From Oscillospiraceae bacterium (GTDB lineage: Bacteria; Bacillota; Clostridia; Oscillospirales; Ruminococcaceae): a stretch of DNA of 21,701 bases. Below the pieces are notes generated by a model, which ran no database searches, was not told where the DNA came from, and worked only from the letters and a program-made list of their open reading frames with translations. Made by a program: the position numbers and the translations under genes. The DNA lies in the NCBI GenBank assembly GCA_003531585.1, contig DQFX01000056.1:1-21701 (forward strand), read 5' to 3'. Position 1 is the stretch's first letter; each line of letters starts with the position of its first letter. Below, in pieces: positions 1 through 7,713 of this stretch.

Positions 1-1302
1 CACAGTTGTTTTTTCAGACCCATCATCCAAACAAAAACAATAGCATACAATTTCTATTATTATTTTAAATTGAATTACTTGCCTATTGATCACTACACAG
101 ATGCCAAGGATTTTCTTTCGTTTTACTTGAGGGCTATACTATGTTCGTATTCGCATCCGCCAATAACCAAAACGGACTCAATTATCCCTATCGAAAATGA
201 TTACAGAGTATACCCATTAAGCTGCATAGATTTTGATATGATGGTTAAATTCACAGATCCTAAAACACTGAAATTATGGATCAGAAAATACTCGGTTTAT
301 CAGCTAGAGTTTGATGATAATCTTAATCTAGAAGAAAAGTTTTCTAATCTATGTAAAAGCGGAAACATATTTAAATCCATACATTGGGCAGAACAGGTTC
401 AGTGTTTTGCTATACTGCTGTGCCACTGTGATAACACAGCAATCAATGCGGATTCTATTTTTGACGCAATAATAATTGCTCTAGATTATGCAATAAATAG
501 CCGGAATGAAATACTGTCACACATTATTGAGGCTGTTGATATGATTGTACAACTATATTGCACTGCTTCAAATATATGCAAAGAAAAAATGTTAAGATCC
601 ATGGTTATGGTTTCTAACATGCCGTTTGAATGTCTGTTTTCCATATCAACATATGTTGAAAGAATTATCAAGAGATTATCTAATAGCATAACTCCTTCCA
701 TACAGAAATTGCTTAATCAATTAGTTGAATCCATTGATAACAAAGAACAAAAACATTTTTTGATTCATATTTTAAGGAAAGTCTTACCCAAAGACATATA
801 TGGGAAATATATAAATGACAATCTGCGTAATTTCAAAGAATGGCAAATCTTTAGCTTTGTTGTTGATAGTATTATTCCCTATTCAAGTGATATACAAGAA
901 ATCTACACTGATCTCATTTCAAAACAGCTAGAAAGTCAACAGAAGATCCCTGGATATACCAAATACCCTATTGATGAAATAAACCGTTTTCTAATACTTA
1001 TGCTATTAGGATATCCCGTTGATTTATCGTCTCTTACGCAATATAAGGGGTGCTCTGACTTCCTGGATTTTGCTCTTGACCCTGACAATTTTGATTATTC
1101 CAAGGTCAATACAGCTTACTATATGTGGGGGAACTTTATATATTCATCAAAATACAAACCATTTTTTATTAATCACCGCAAAGAAATACTCACAGACTCT
1201 TTGGAAAACGTTTTTCGTTGTGATGCGGAACTTACGGAGCAACAAAAAATCGTATATGGAATTCTATTATCTGATGATGAGCTAAAAGGGTATGGCGTAT
1301 AG
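1..1302 (+). CDS. Unrecognised alpha-helical protein, 5' end outside the window
   Basis: I do not recognise this protein. The frame is open from base 1 with no stop, so the gene probably starts upstream of the window; a TTG at 70 is the first possible start inside it, but it has no convincing ribosome binding site. The product reads as mostly amphipathic helices (many Leu/Ile/Phe-rich stretches with Lys and Asn), with no Walker motif, signal peptide or clear membrane segment in the visible part. This would fit a helical-repeat C-terminal region of a larger protein, which is inference only. It ends in three consecutive in-frame stops (TAG TAA TAG at 1300-1308), a firm end. The base composition is very AT-rich, poorer in GC than every other gene here, which suggests horizontal acquisition. 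It converges with the downstream ATPase gene, leaving an 84-bp gap. Confidence 0.6.
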   Translation, partial: HSCFFRPIIQTKTIAYNFYYYFKLNYLPIDHYTDAKDFLSFYLRAILCSYSHPPITKTDSIIPIENDYRVYPLSCIDFDMMVKFTDPKTLKLWIRKYSVYQLEFDDNLNLEEKFSNLCKSGNIFKSIHWAEQVQCFAILLCHCDNTAINADSIFDAIIIALDYAINSRNEILSHIIEAVDMIVQLYCTASNICKEKMLRSMVMVSNMPFECLFSISTYVERIIKRLSNSITPSIQKLLNQLVESIDNKEQKHFLIHILRKVLPKDIYGKYINDNLRNFKEWQIFSFVVDSIIPYSSDIQEIYTDLISKQLESQQKIPGYTKYPIDEINRFLILMLLGYPVDLSSLTQYKGCSDFLDFALDPDNFDYSKVNTAYYMWGNFIYSSKYKPFFINHRKEILTDSLENVFRCDAELTEQQKIVYGILLSDDELKGYGV

Positions 1303-1386
1303 TAATAGCACAAATGGCTTAAGAATGCCAAAGGGGATATCGTTCTTCAAAAGTCATTAAGTTTGTATTTTAATACTGACTCACCT

Positions 1387-2574
1387 TTATGCATTTCCAA
1401 GCAGAAAATCAACAACATTGACCTGCTGTATTCCGTCATTGTCAGAGGATATATCGTCCATTGTGATGATGAATTTTGGATAATTATCCTGAACCCTGCG
1501 CAGCGGTGTTATCTCACGTTCAAACGTTGCTGGGTCAAGAACGCTTGCGGACACCTGATAGTAGACCTTTGCGCCGCTTTTCTCGGCTATGAAGTCTATT
1601 TCCAGTTCTCCAACCTTGCCTATGCTGACGAAATATCCGCGGCGAACAAGCTCAAGATACACGATGTTTTCGAGAATATGCCCAATATCGCTGTTTTTGT
1701 TACCGAGAAGAAGCGTGCGCAGACCCGTGTCAACGACATAGTATTTCTCAAGCGATTTCAGATGCTGTTTGCCCTTGACATCATACCGACCTGCCTTATA
1801 TAGCACAAACGACTCCGTTAGCGCGGAAATGTAATTCTCAATGGTTGCAGATGTAGTCTTTCGCCCAAAGGACACAAGGCTGTCTGAAATTTTCTTTGAC
1901 GAAACCGTATTGCCGATGTTATCGAACAAAAATCGCACAACGCTCTTTAGCAGGGACACATCTTGGATCTTTTTCCGCTCAACTATGTCCTTAAGAAGTA
2001 CCGTGTTATATATTCCACTCAAATAGTCGCTGCGTATCTCCTCGTCCTCAATGTACGCTGTATAAGGAAGCCCGCCGTTGACGAAATACTGCTTCCATGC
2101 GTCACGCTTATCGCCGCCGACAAGTTCTCGGTATTCCGCAAAGGATAGCGGCAGCATCTGAATTTCAACGTATCTCCCCGAAAGCAGCGTAGCAAGCTCG
2201 CCCGACAGCATATACGCATTCGAGCCAGTGATATACACATCAACATTCTCCCTCACAAAAAGTGAATCCACTGCTTTCTGATACTCTGGAACCATCTGCA
2301 CCTCGTCCAGAAAGATATAACTCATCTTACCAGGCTGAAGCCGTTCTGTGATGTATTTGTATAGTGCGTGATGGTCAAGCAGATTCTCAAATTCGAGACG
2401 CTCAAAATTTATGCTAATAATCTGTCCATCCTCAACGCCGCATTCTTTCAGAAAATCCTTGAACTGCATCAGCAGGGTGGATTTGCCACACCTGCGAAAT
2501 CCCGTAACCACCTTTATTACTTGCTTATCCCGGAGTTTTATCAGTTTATCAAGATACTGCTGTCTTTTTACCAT
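1387..2574 (-). CDS. AAA-family ATPase with C-terminal DUF4143 domain
   Basis: This is a 395-residue protein of the common bacterial AAA_14/DUF4143 type. Seen in the sequence, numbering from the ATG: Walker A GFRRCGKST at about 25-33, Walker B FLDEVQ at about 88-93, and a sensor-like ITGSNA near 115-120. The C-terminal third has the family pattern LENIVYLELVRRG followed by an E-x-D-F segment, resembling a nuclease-like fold. The family's cellular role is poorly defined; members are often linked to mobile DNA or toxin-like behaviour. A GTG three codons upstream (2583) is also in frame, but the GAGGTG at 2578-2583 suits the ATG at 2574 better. A TATAAT (reverse strand, 2588-2593) lies just upstream without a good -35. 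No partner gene is adjacent; it converges with the unknown gene at 1-1302. The ATPase assignment is firm; the function is not. Confidence 0.85.
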   Translation of the reverse strand: MVKRQQYLDKLIKLRDKQVIKVVTGFRRCGKSTLLMQFKDFLKECGVEDGQIISINFERLEFENLLDHHALYKYITERLQPGKMSYIFLDEVQMVPEYQKAVDSLFVRENVDVYITGSNAYMLSGELATLLSGRYVEIQMLPLSFAEYRELVGGDKRDAWKQYFVNGGLPYTAYIEDEEIRSDYLSGIYNTVLLKDIVERKKIQDVSLLKSVVRFLFDNIGNTVSSKKISDSLVSFGRKTTSATIENYISALTESFVLYKAGRYDVKGKQHLKSLEKYYVVDTGLRTLLLGNKNSDIGHILENIVYLELVRRGYFVSIGKVGELEIDFIAEKSGAKVYYQVSASVLDPATFEREITPLRRVQDNYPKFIITMDDISSDNDGIQQVNVVDFLLGNA

Positions 2575-2683
2575 ATAACTCACCTCAATTATAGTATATC
2601 ACAAAAAAACTTGCTATGCAACAAGTTTTTGAAATATAAAATAAAAAAATCAGGATATTAAGATTTTTTATATTTGTTTGCAC

Positions 2684-2712
2684 TTGACATATTAAGAAAT
2701 AGGCAGTATAAT
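2684..2712 (+). promoter_or_regulatory. Consensus sigma-A promoter upstream of the BcgI-like operon
   Basis: TTGACA at 2684-2689 and TATAAT at 2707-2712 are separated by exactly 17 bp, a perfect match to the housekeeping consensus. Transcription would begin near 2719, immediately before the hairpin at 2728-2767. The next forward gene is the nuclease-methyltransferase at 3140, so this is its likely promoter unless a separate non-coding RNA is made. Confidence 0.8.
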
Positions 2713-2727
2713 ATTCTCAGATAAATC

Positions 2728-2767
2728 TGACTTTCCGAAAAACTGTTTTGTTGTTTTCGGAAAGTCA
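2728..2767 (+). repeat. Strong inverted repeat at the 5' end of the predicted transcript
   Basis: The arms 2728-2741 and 2754-2767 are perfectly complementary over 14 bp with a 12-nt loop. There is no T-run on either side, so it does not look like an ordinary terminator. Its place about 10 nt after the predicted start suggests a 5' stabilising stem or a regulatory leader element; this role is inference. Confidence 0.7.
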
Positions 2768-2985
2768 TGCCTTATAAATGGCTCTGCCAATCTATAGCAA
2801 TCCAGGAAAATGCCAAAGCAAGTTCAGCAGTTAAGGACGCATATAGCGTCGTCGTTCGCCCTTGACAGTCATACAACCCGCCGACGGGTTCACTCCTAGC
2901 TCTATGAGCCCTGCCCTTGCTTCCTTTTGCTGCTTTATTTACTTGGATGCTATAAAGTTGACTTGAAATGCGTGTGCAAAGTTAA

Positions 2986-3087
2986 GGAACCACTGATTAA
3001 ATATGGTACGTATATTGCGCAATATGGCGAGAAAAATGCAAGCAAGATGTGTACCAAGCTGTTAGGCGTGATTTAATCAGTGATTCC
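2986..3087. mobile_element. 102-bp MITE-like element with TTAA duplications
   Basis: The ends GGAACCACTGATTAAAT (2986-3002) and its near-complement (3071-3087) match at 16 of 17 positions. Both ends are bordered by TTAA (2982-2985 and 3088-3091), as expected for a 4-bp target duplication. An inner GGTAC/GTACC pair extends the symmetry. There is no open reading frame inside, so it would have to be mobilised by a transposase from elsewhere. The GG...CC ends with a 4-bp duplication recall some IS5-type or IS1380-type ends, but I cannot assign a family. It sits 52 bp upstream of the methyltransferase start, inside the predicted leader. Confidence 0.65.
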
Positions 3088-3139
3088 TTAATATTGTTTT
3101 ACGCCAAAAATAAACACAGAAAGTCAGGGATGCAAAACT

Positions 3140-5071
3140 ATGGCAAAAAAAGAAGCAAATTTTGATTTATACATACATGATTTGTTGGTTGAAGCTGGCA
3201 TTCAGGCGGATACACAGGGCAGTAATATTGTCACTATCAATGAAGCACTGAAAACAGCGTCAAAGCACCAGACAGGCAAAGCAGGATTTCCGGAATATAC
3301 TGCAGTTGTAGGTGATTTTGTCCTTGTCATGGAAGATAAGGCAGATCGCGCTAATCTCTGCTTAAAAGAAGCAAATGGCACTATTTCTATGACTGTGCAG
3401 GCAACAACTGATTATGCCGTCAACGGTGCTTTACACTATGCACAGCACATCTTACAGAAAACCACTTACAAAAAAATTTTTGCGTTCGGCAATGCCGGTG
3501 ATAGCAAGCACCACATTTTACAGCCGCTTTTTGTAGATGAGAATGGCTACAAATGGCTACCGGAAGTCCAGACATTTGAAAACTTTTCAGCGGCACATAT
3601 TGTGGAATATTACAAACGGCTTGTACTTGAAGAAACGCCGCCGGAAGATATTGAACTTGCTGATATTCTGAAGAAGGCAAAAGAACTGCATGAATATCTG
3701 CGGAATTACGGTGGGCTTGGAGAAGATGAAAAGCCGCTTGTTGTGTCTGCCATTCTTCTTGCTTTGCGCGAAAAAGAATACGGCTTTAATCTGAATCAGT
3801 TGACCGGGGACACACTGGAAAGCAACACGGACGGTGCTATTCTGTACCAGTATCTTGAAAAGAATCTGCAACGCGCAAAGGTTGCCCCGGAAGTTAAAAA
3901 GCAACGTGTTTTGAATCAATTCACACTGATAAATGATAGACCACAGTTAAACACAAGGCGTCAGGATTTGGGCGATAAAACACCTCTAAAATATTTTACG
4001 GAATATATTAACGACAACATTTTTCAGGCCATTGTGTCAAACGGGCGTGAAGATTATCTTGGGCGTTTTTACGGTGAATTTGTTTCCTATTCTGGCGGTG
4101 ACGGTCAGGCCTTGGGCGTAGTGCTTACGCCCCGTCATATTACAGAATTGTTCTGTGAATTGGTGGATTTGAAACCTACTGATGTTATATTTGACCCGTG
4201 CTGCGGCACAGGTGGATTTCTGATTTCAGGAATGCACAAAATGCTGCGGTCTGCAAAGAATGATAAAGAACGCAAGCATATTAAGCAACAGCAGATTCAC
4301 GGAATAGAAATTCGTGATGATATGTTTTCAATCGCTACAACGAACATGATTCTGCGCGGTGACGGTCAAAGCAATCTGATTTGTGAAGATTTTCTGGCAC
4401 AAGATCCCGGCGAATTGCAGCTAAAGGGCGGCGGCATTACAGTAGGTTTTATGAATCCGCCGTATTCACAGGCAAAAGGCAAGGACACTGCGAACCTTTC
4501 AGAACTGTGCTTTATCCGTCATTTGCTCAATTCAATCACAACAGGCGGGCGTGCCGCTGTGATTGTCCCGGTGTCCGCTATGATTGGAAAGACAAAAGAG
4601 GATAAAGCAGTCAAGCAGGATATTTTGAAAAAGCATACCTTGGAGGGCGTTATCAGTCTGAACAAAGACACATTCTATCGGGTTGGCACTGTTCCTTGTA
4701 TTGCTGTTTTTACAGCAGGCGAACCGCACCCGGCAGATAAGATTGCAAAGTTCATCAATTTTGAAGATGATGGGTTTGAAGTCAAAAAGCATTTGGGGCT
4801 TGTGGAAACCGAACGCGCAAAGGATAAACGGCAGTATCTTCTTGATTGCTGGCGTGGCAAGGTTGCAGATTTTCCGTCAAGTTTCATGGTAGAAACAACT
4901 GTTGAAGATACAGATGAATGGCTACATTCCTTTTACTACTACAATGATGAAATTCCAACAGAAGCGGACTTTTTGAACAGTATTGCCGATTATTTGACAT
5001 TTGAATTCAACATGGTTACGCATGGTAAAGGGTATTTGTTTGGACAGAAAGACGGTGACGGCAATGCTTGA
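3140..5071 (+). CDS. BcgI-like restriction subunit: fused nuclease and N6-adenine methyltransferase
   Basis: This 643-residue protein combines a nuclease and an adenine methyltransferase in one chain. The N-terminus (about 45-110) has a PD-(D/E)XK-like pattern: P51-E52, then D59, then E65-D66-K67. The methyltransferase part carries LGVVLTPRHI near 325-334, motif I DPCCGTGGF at 352-360 and the catalytic NPPYS at 439-443, the gamma-class N6-adenine arrangement shared with HsdM. BcgI subunit A has this order and is about the same length (637 residues), so a Type IIB/IIG BcgI-like enzyme fits better than a plain Type I HsdM. No hsdR gene lies nearby, as expected if the nuclease is built in. The start is supported by AGGGA at 3126-3130. 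The gene overlaps the specificity gene by 8 bp, suggesting coupled translation. The nuclease assignment is from motif reading only. Confidence 0.85.
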   Translation: MAKKEANFDLYIHDLLVEAGIQADTQGSNIVTINEALKTASKHQTGKAGFPEYTAVVGDFVLVMEDKADRANLCLKEANGTISMTVQATTDYAVNGALHYAQHILQKTTYKKIFAFGNAGDSKHHILQPLFVDENGYKWLPEVQTFENFSAAHIVEYYKRLVLEETPPEDIELADILKKAKELHEYLRNYGGLGEDEKPLVVSAILLALREKEYGFNLNQLTGDTLESNTDGAILYQYLEKNLQRAKVAPEVKKQRVLNQFTLINDRPQLNTRRQDLGDKTPLKYFTEYINDNIFQAIVSNGREDYLGRFYGEFVSYSGGDGQALGVVLTPRHITELFCELVDLKPTDVIFDPCCGTGGFLISGMHKMLRSAKNDKERKHIKQQQIHGIEIRDDMFSIATTNMILRGDGQSNLICEDFLAQDPGELQLKGGGITVGFMNPPYSQAKGKDTANLSELCFIRHLLNSITTGGRAAVIVPVSAMIGKTKEDKAVKQDILKKHTLEGVISLNKDTFYRVGTVPCIAVFTAGEPHPADKIAKFINFEDDGFEVKKHLGLVETERAKDKRQYLLDCWRGKVADFPSSFMVETTVEDTDEWLHSFYYYNDEIPTEADFLNSIADYLTFEFNMVTHGKGYLFGQKDGDGNA

Positions 5072-5594
5072 TTTGCATGATAGAGAATGGAAAGAGTTTA
5101 GAATATGTGATATTTTTATTATCAAAGCGGGCAAGCGCCTGACCAAAAGTGATATGACAAGCGGAAACAAGCCTTTCATCGGGGCAACAGATAATAACAA
5201 CGGTATTACTGAGTTTGTGTCTAATACAAATGTTTCTGAGGACTGCAATGTTTTAGGCGTAAATTATAACGGGAGCGTTGTCGAGAATTTTTATCACCCA
5301 TATACTTGCATTTTTTCCGATGATGTCAAGCGTTTTCAGACGAAACAGGTTCAAGGAAACAAATATATCTATTTGTTTATGAAAACTGTCATATTGCAGC
5401 AAAAATGCAAGTATGCTTATGGCTATAAGTTTAATGAGAAACGAATGCAGAAGCAATCTTTGTTGCTCCCCGTTGATGAATCCGGCAATCCTGATTATGC
5501 CTTTATGGAACAGTACATCAAGGAACGTGAGCGGCAAATTGTACAAAATTATATTGATTATATTGGCAATAATATACAAATCGGGGGGGTATAA
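5064..5594 (+). CDS. Specificity subunit, first target-recognition half (BcgI-B/HsdS-like), ends at G tract
   Basis: This 176-residue product is the first half of a restriction-modification specificity subunit, which binds one half of a bipartite DNA target and docks to the methyltransferase. It begins WKEFRICDIF, typical of a target-recognition domain start. It contains the HsdS-type features NNNGI, NGSV, YHPY, YGYKF and a closing PDYAFMEQYI helix. I chose the ATG at 5064, which overlaps the upstream stop by 8 bp; an earlier in-frame ATG at 5001 lies deep inside the methyltransferase gene. Translation runs into a stop at 5592-5594, right after seven Gs (5583-5589). Homologous sequence for a second domain continues in another frame. 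One domain alone could act as a dimer on a symmetric target, as known for truncated HsdS proteins. Confidence 0.85.
   Translation: MLDLHDREWKEFRICDIFIIKAGKRLTKSDMTSGNKPFIGATDNNNGITEFVSNTNVSEDCNVLGVNYNGSVVENFYHPYTCIFSDDVKRFQTKQVQGNKYIYLFMKTVILQQKCKYAYGYKFNEKRMQKQSLLLPVDESGNPDYAFMEQYIKERERQIVQNYIDYIGNNIQIGGV
5583..5589 (+). repeat. Seven-G tract at the junction of the two specificity domains
   Basis: Seven consecutive Gs lie exactly where the reading frame moves from the first to the second recognition domain. Adding one G (or losing two) would read through as I-G-G-G-I-T-P-L-N-Q and give one protein of about 346 residues, close to the 341 of BcgI subunit B. Such tracts are classic sites of slipped-strand length change. 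A sequencing or assembly error in a homopolymer would look the same. Confidence 0.8.
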
Positions 5595-6103
5595 CACCCC
5601 TTAACCAAAAGGATTGGAAAGGATTTTTTGTTGAAGATGTTGTCACCATTCTGCCGGGGCGTGATATATATGACGCTGAACGAATACCGGGGAAAACGCC
5701 TTATGTTAGTTCTTCCTCGGTCAATAATGGTATCTGCCATTTTGTCAATAACGCCAATGACACACTGGAAGCAAATTGTATTTCCGTTAATCGTAATGGG
5801 TCTGTAGGTTTTGCATTCTACCATCCGTATGAGGCATTATTTTCCAACGATTGTAGAAAGCTTCGTCCCAAATATGAAGGCAATTATATTTCACTGTTTA
5901 TAGCAACACAAATAACAGCACAGCGCAATAAATATAGTTATGGCTATAAAATGGGGACAGCGCGATTGAAACGGCAAAAGATTATGCTACCGACAACTGA
6001 TAATGGAACTCCGGATTATGATTATATGGAGCAATATGTTAGACAGCAGATTGCAACATTAAAATTACAATACCTGCAAGGAAAAATGACGGTCGCTATT
6101 TGA
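5588..6103 (+). pseudogene. Specificity subunit, second target-recognition half, out of frame
   Basis: In the frame shifted relative to the first half, an uninterrupted stretch of about 170 codons encodes a second recognition domain and ends at TGA 6101-6103. It mirrors the first half point by point: WKGFF for WKEFR, VNNGI for NNNGI, NRNGSV for NYNGSV, FYHPY for FYHPY, YGYKMG for YGYKFN, and PDYDYMEQYV for PDYAFMEQYI. It has no early ATG or placed Shine-Dalgarno site, so it is probably made only when joined to the first half, through a change in the seven-G tract or ribosomal slippage. The intact domain without other stops argues that it is still under selection and not a decayed fragment. 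Pseudogene is used here only because it is not an independent gene in this sequence. Confidence 0.8.
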
Positions 6104-6115
6104 CCGTCATTTTTT
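6082..6115. terminator. Bidirectional rho-independent terminator
   Basis: The stem ATGACGGTC (6086-6094) pairs with GACCGTCAT (6102-6110) around a 7-nt loop, flanked by five As and five Ts. It overlaps the end of the second specificity half and the 3' end of the convergent phage fragment, and can end transcription from both sides. Confidence 0.85.
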
Positions 6116-6358
6116 CCGCTTGCAGTACAGCTTCAAGTCTGCCTTGTAGCCCTCAAAGGTATCAATGCGGACAATATCATACTGTACGCCCCGGAACTGT
6201 ATCATGTGGCTTGTGGTAAGGTCTGCCCGGTAGCTGATTTGAAACAGCACTTCTTCGTCAAGCTGTGTGGTGACGCTGTATAGTTCTTTCATGGAAAGCT
6301 GCCGGAAATACGCCCATACGGTCGCAATCGTGACATTTCTTCTGTTTACCGATTGCAT
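6107..6358 (-). pseudogene. Truncated phage head-closure / head-tail adaptor gene
   Basis: The roughly 80-residue product reads IATVWAYFRQLS near its start, then a SVTTQ strand, HMIQFRGVQYDIVRID, and ends YKADLKLYCKRKK. This is the conserved core and C-terminal part of the small SPP1 gp16-like head-closure family, usually about 105-110 residues. The family's N-terminal strand, which precedes the VWAY motif by some 30 residues, is missing. The ATG at 6358 has no Shine-Dalgarno site. The frame runs on upstream to 6424 with unrelated sequence, as at a recombination junction. No other structural phage gene lies nearby, so this is a stranded prophage remnant directly downstream of the relaxase. 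The family call is from motif memory. Confidence 0.6.
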
Positions 6359-6435
6359 ACTGCTACTTTTGCGTAATAAAACTGCTATAACAAAGAGTTT
6401 AAGGCTACCAGAAAATGCAGTCAAGAACTGTATAT

Positions 6436-7644
6436 CTATTTTGAATAGTTGTTCTCATCTTCGTTCTGCCTACTAGAACCACTATACAGCCCACCCATAG
6501 CCGCACCAACAAACCTATTCCTGAGCGCCGTATTTTTCGCGATCTGATCGTCCCGGAGCTTCGCACTCTTGATTTCAGCGGCACGCTCATTCAGCTTCGC
6601 CAATCCATCCTTAAACATATTTTTAAGTTTATCCGCCTCGGCAATTTTCTCAGAATAAGCCGCCTGCAACGACTTTTCTCTTTCATTAAGCAGCTTTTCA
6701 CACTCCACAAGCTCGGCTTCTCTGGAATCAAGCTCAGCATTTCGTGTCATATATAATTTCCTGACACGCTCGCTTTCCTCCGCCTTTTTCATGGCTTCAG
6801 CCTGCATTTCCAGAGCCTTTGCGGTCTCCTTTTCTGCACGCTTCTCTGCAATAAAAGTCTGCTTGTCCTTTGCCTTGCGCTTGGTCGGTTCCGGTTCAAT
6901 CTCAATATCAAAACCGTTCCTTATCAGTATATCCTGCCATTTCTTCCGGAACTCCTTTGTGAACGTAATGCTGCGGTTATTATACCGACTATCGCGGGCT
7001 TTAGGATTAGGGAGCGGAACTCCAGCCTGCTCCATGCCCTTTTCAGTTCCTACCCTGAGGATGCCGTTCTCGTCCACATAATCCCACACGCAGCGGATGT
7101 GAACGTGAGTCGAGGACGGCATTTCCCTGCCTGTTTCATCGTCGATGTAAATCTCGTCAGCGTGAAGCGCATAGTCAAGAATATGAAGACGGTCGTTGTG
7201 AGCGGCAGACCACTCGTTGAGCGCACTTATATATTCGTCAGTCATTTTCTTCATCGTCCGGGCGTCTGCAAATCCAACATCAATATTCCCGACACGGAGG
7301 ATAGTTTCGGTGGGCGCATACCGCTTGGAACTGAGCCAGTCCGCCATAGTCTTGATATTGGATTTCTGCCGCGCCTTGACATACTTCTGATTCTGAATTT
7401 CCAGCGCCTCATTGTAATGCTCAGTGTAATAAATAAGCTCCGCTTCGTTGAAGCTATGCCTGCCCGACTGAGTTTTCGAGGTGTATTCCCCATCAAGGCA
7501 GTTAAAGTAAACGTTATTCACAACTGCCTTTTCATTTACATTCTCGTTTTTCTCCCGCTCATCATCGTTGTGCTTCGGGTTAATGACCTTGCCTGTCTTT
7601 TGCGAACTCTTTCCATTGTGAAGTCCCGCTCTCTTTTTCTGCAA
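6436..7644 (-). CDS. MobV/Pre-type relaxase (plasmid recombination enzyme)
   Basis: This 402-residue protein belongs to the Pre/MobV relaxases, which nick one strand at an origin of transfer and stay bound to its 5' end during mobilization. Numbering from the preferred start, it has NPKHND at 23-28, YFNCLDG near 46-52, and the metal-binding pair HADE (161-164) and HVHI (180-183), matching the H-x-D-E...H-x-H pattern. The last third (about 255-370) is a long charged helix with Glu/Lys/Ala heptads, probably a coiled coil. The start is TTG at 7644, preceded by AGAGGAG at 7654-7660. The frame is open further, to a TTG at 7695, which lacks such a site. A promoter lies at 7740-7768. The downstream neighbour is a phage fragment, so accessory mobilization genes are absent. 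The origin of transfer should lie upstream but was not identified. Confidence 0.85.
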   Translation of the reverse strand: MQKKRAGLHNGKSSQKTGKVINPKHNDDEREKNENVNEKAVVNNVYFNCLDGEYTSKTQSGRHSFNEAELIYYTEHYNEALEIQNQKYVKARQKSNIKTMADWLSSKRYAPTETILRVGNIDVGFADARTMKKMTDEYISALNEWSAAHNDRLHILDYALHADEIYIDDETGREMPSSTHVHIRCVWDYVDENGILRVGTEKGMEQAGVPLPNPKARDSRYNNRSITFTKEFRKKWQDILIRNGFDIEIEPEPTKRKAKDKQTFIAEKRAEKETAKALEMQAEAMKKAEESERVRKLYMTRNAELDSREAELVECEKLLNEREKSLQAAYSEKIAEADKLKNMFKDGLAKLNERAAEIKSAKLRDDQIAKNTALRNRFVGAAMGGLYSGSSRQNEDENNYSK

Positions 7645-7713
7645 TTTAACCAGCTCCTCTCGCTCATGGGATACACCCTCGTAAACGCACCGCAAACACC
7701 AAAAGTAACATAA

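Larger units (their letters stand above)
2584..3139. other. Gene-free region with promoter, hairpins and a small TTAA-flanked element
   Basis: No convincing coding sequence lies in these 556 bases. The region holds an AT-rich hairpin (2605-2630, stem 9, loop 8) just upstream of the ATPase gene and a consensus forward promoter (2684-2712). A strong hairpin (2728-2767) sits right after the expected transcription start. Two smaller stems follow, at 2836-2850 (GACGC/GCGTC) and 2875-2890 (AACCCG/CGGGTT), and then the 102-bp inverted-repeat element at 2986-3087. A transcript from this promoter would carry roughly 420 nt of structured leader before the methyltransferase start. Confidence 0.65.

Noticed and set aside
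1363..1803. Forward frame of 146 codons
   Set aside because: It is antisense to the conserved C-terminal domain of the AAA ATPase and has no ribosome site.
3140..6103. Orphan Type I system lacking hsdR
   Set aside because: The nuclease-like N-terminus and the lengths of both subunits fit a BcgI-like enzyme, which needs no separate hsdR.
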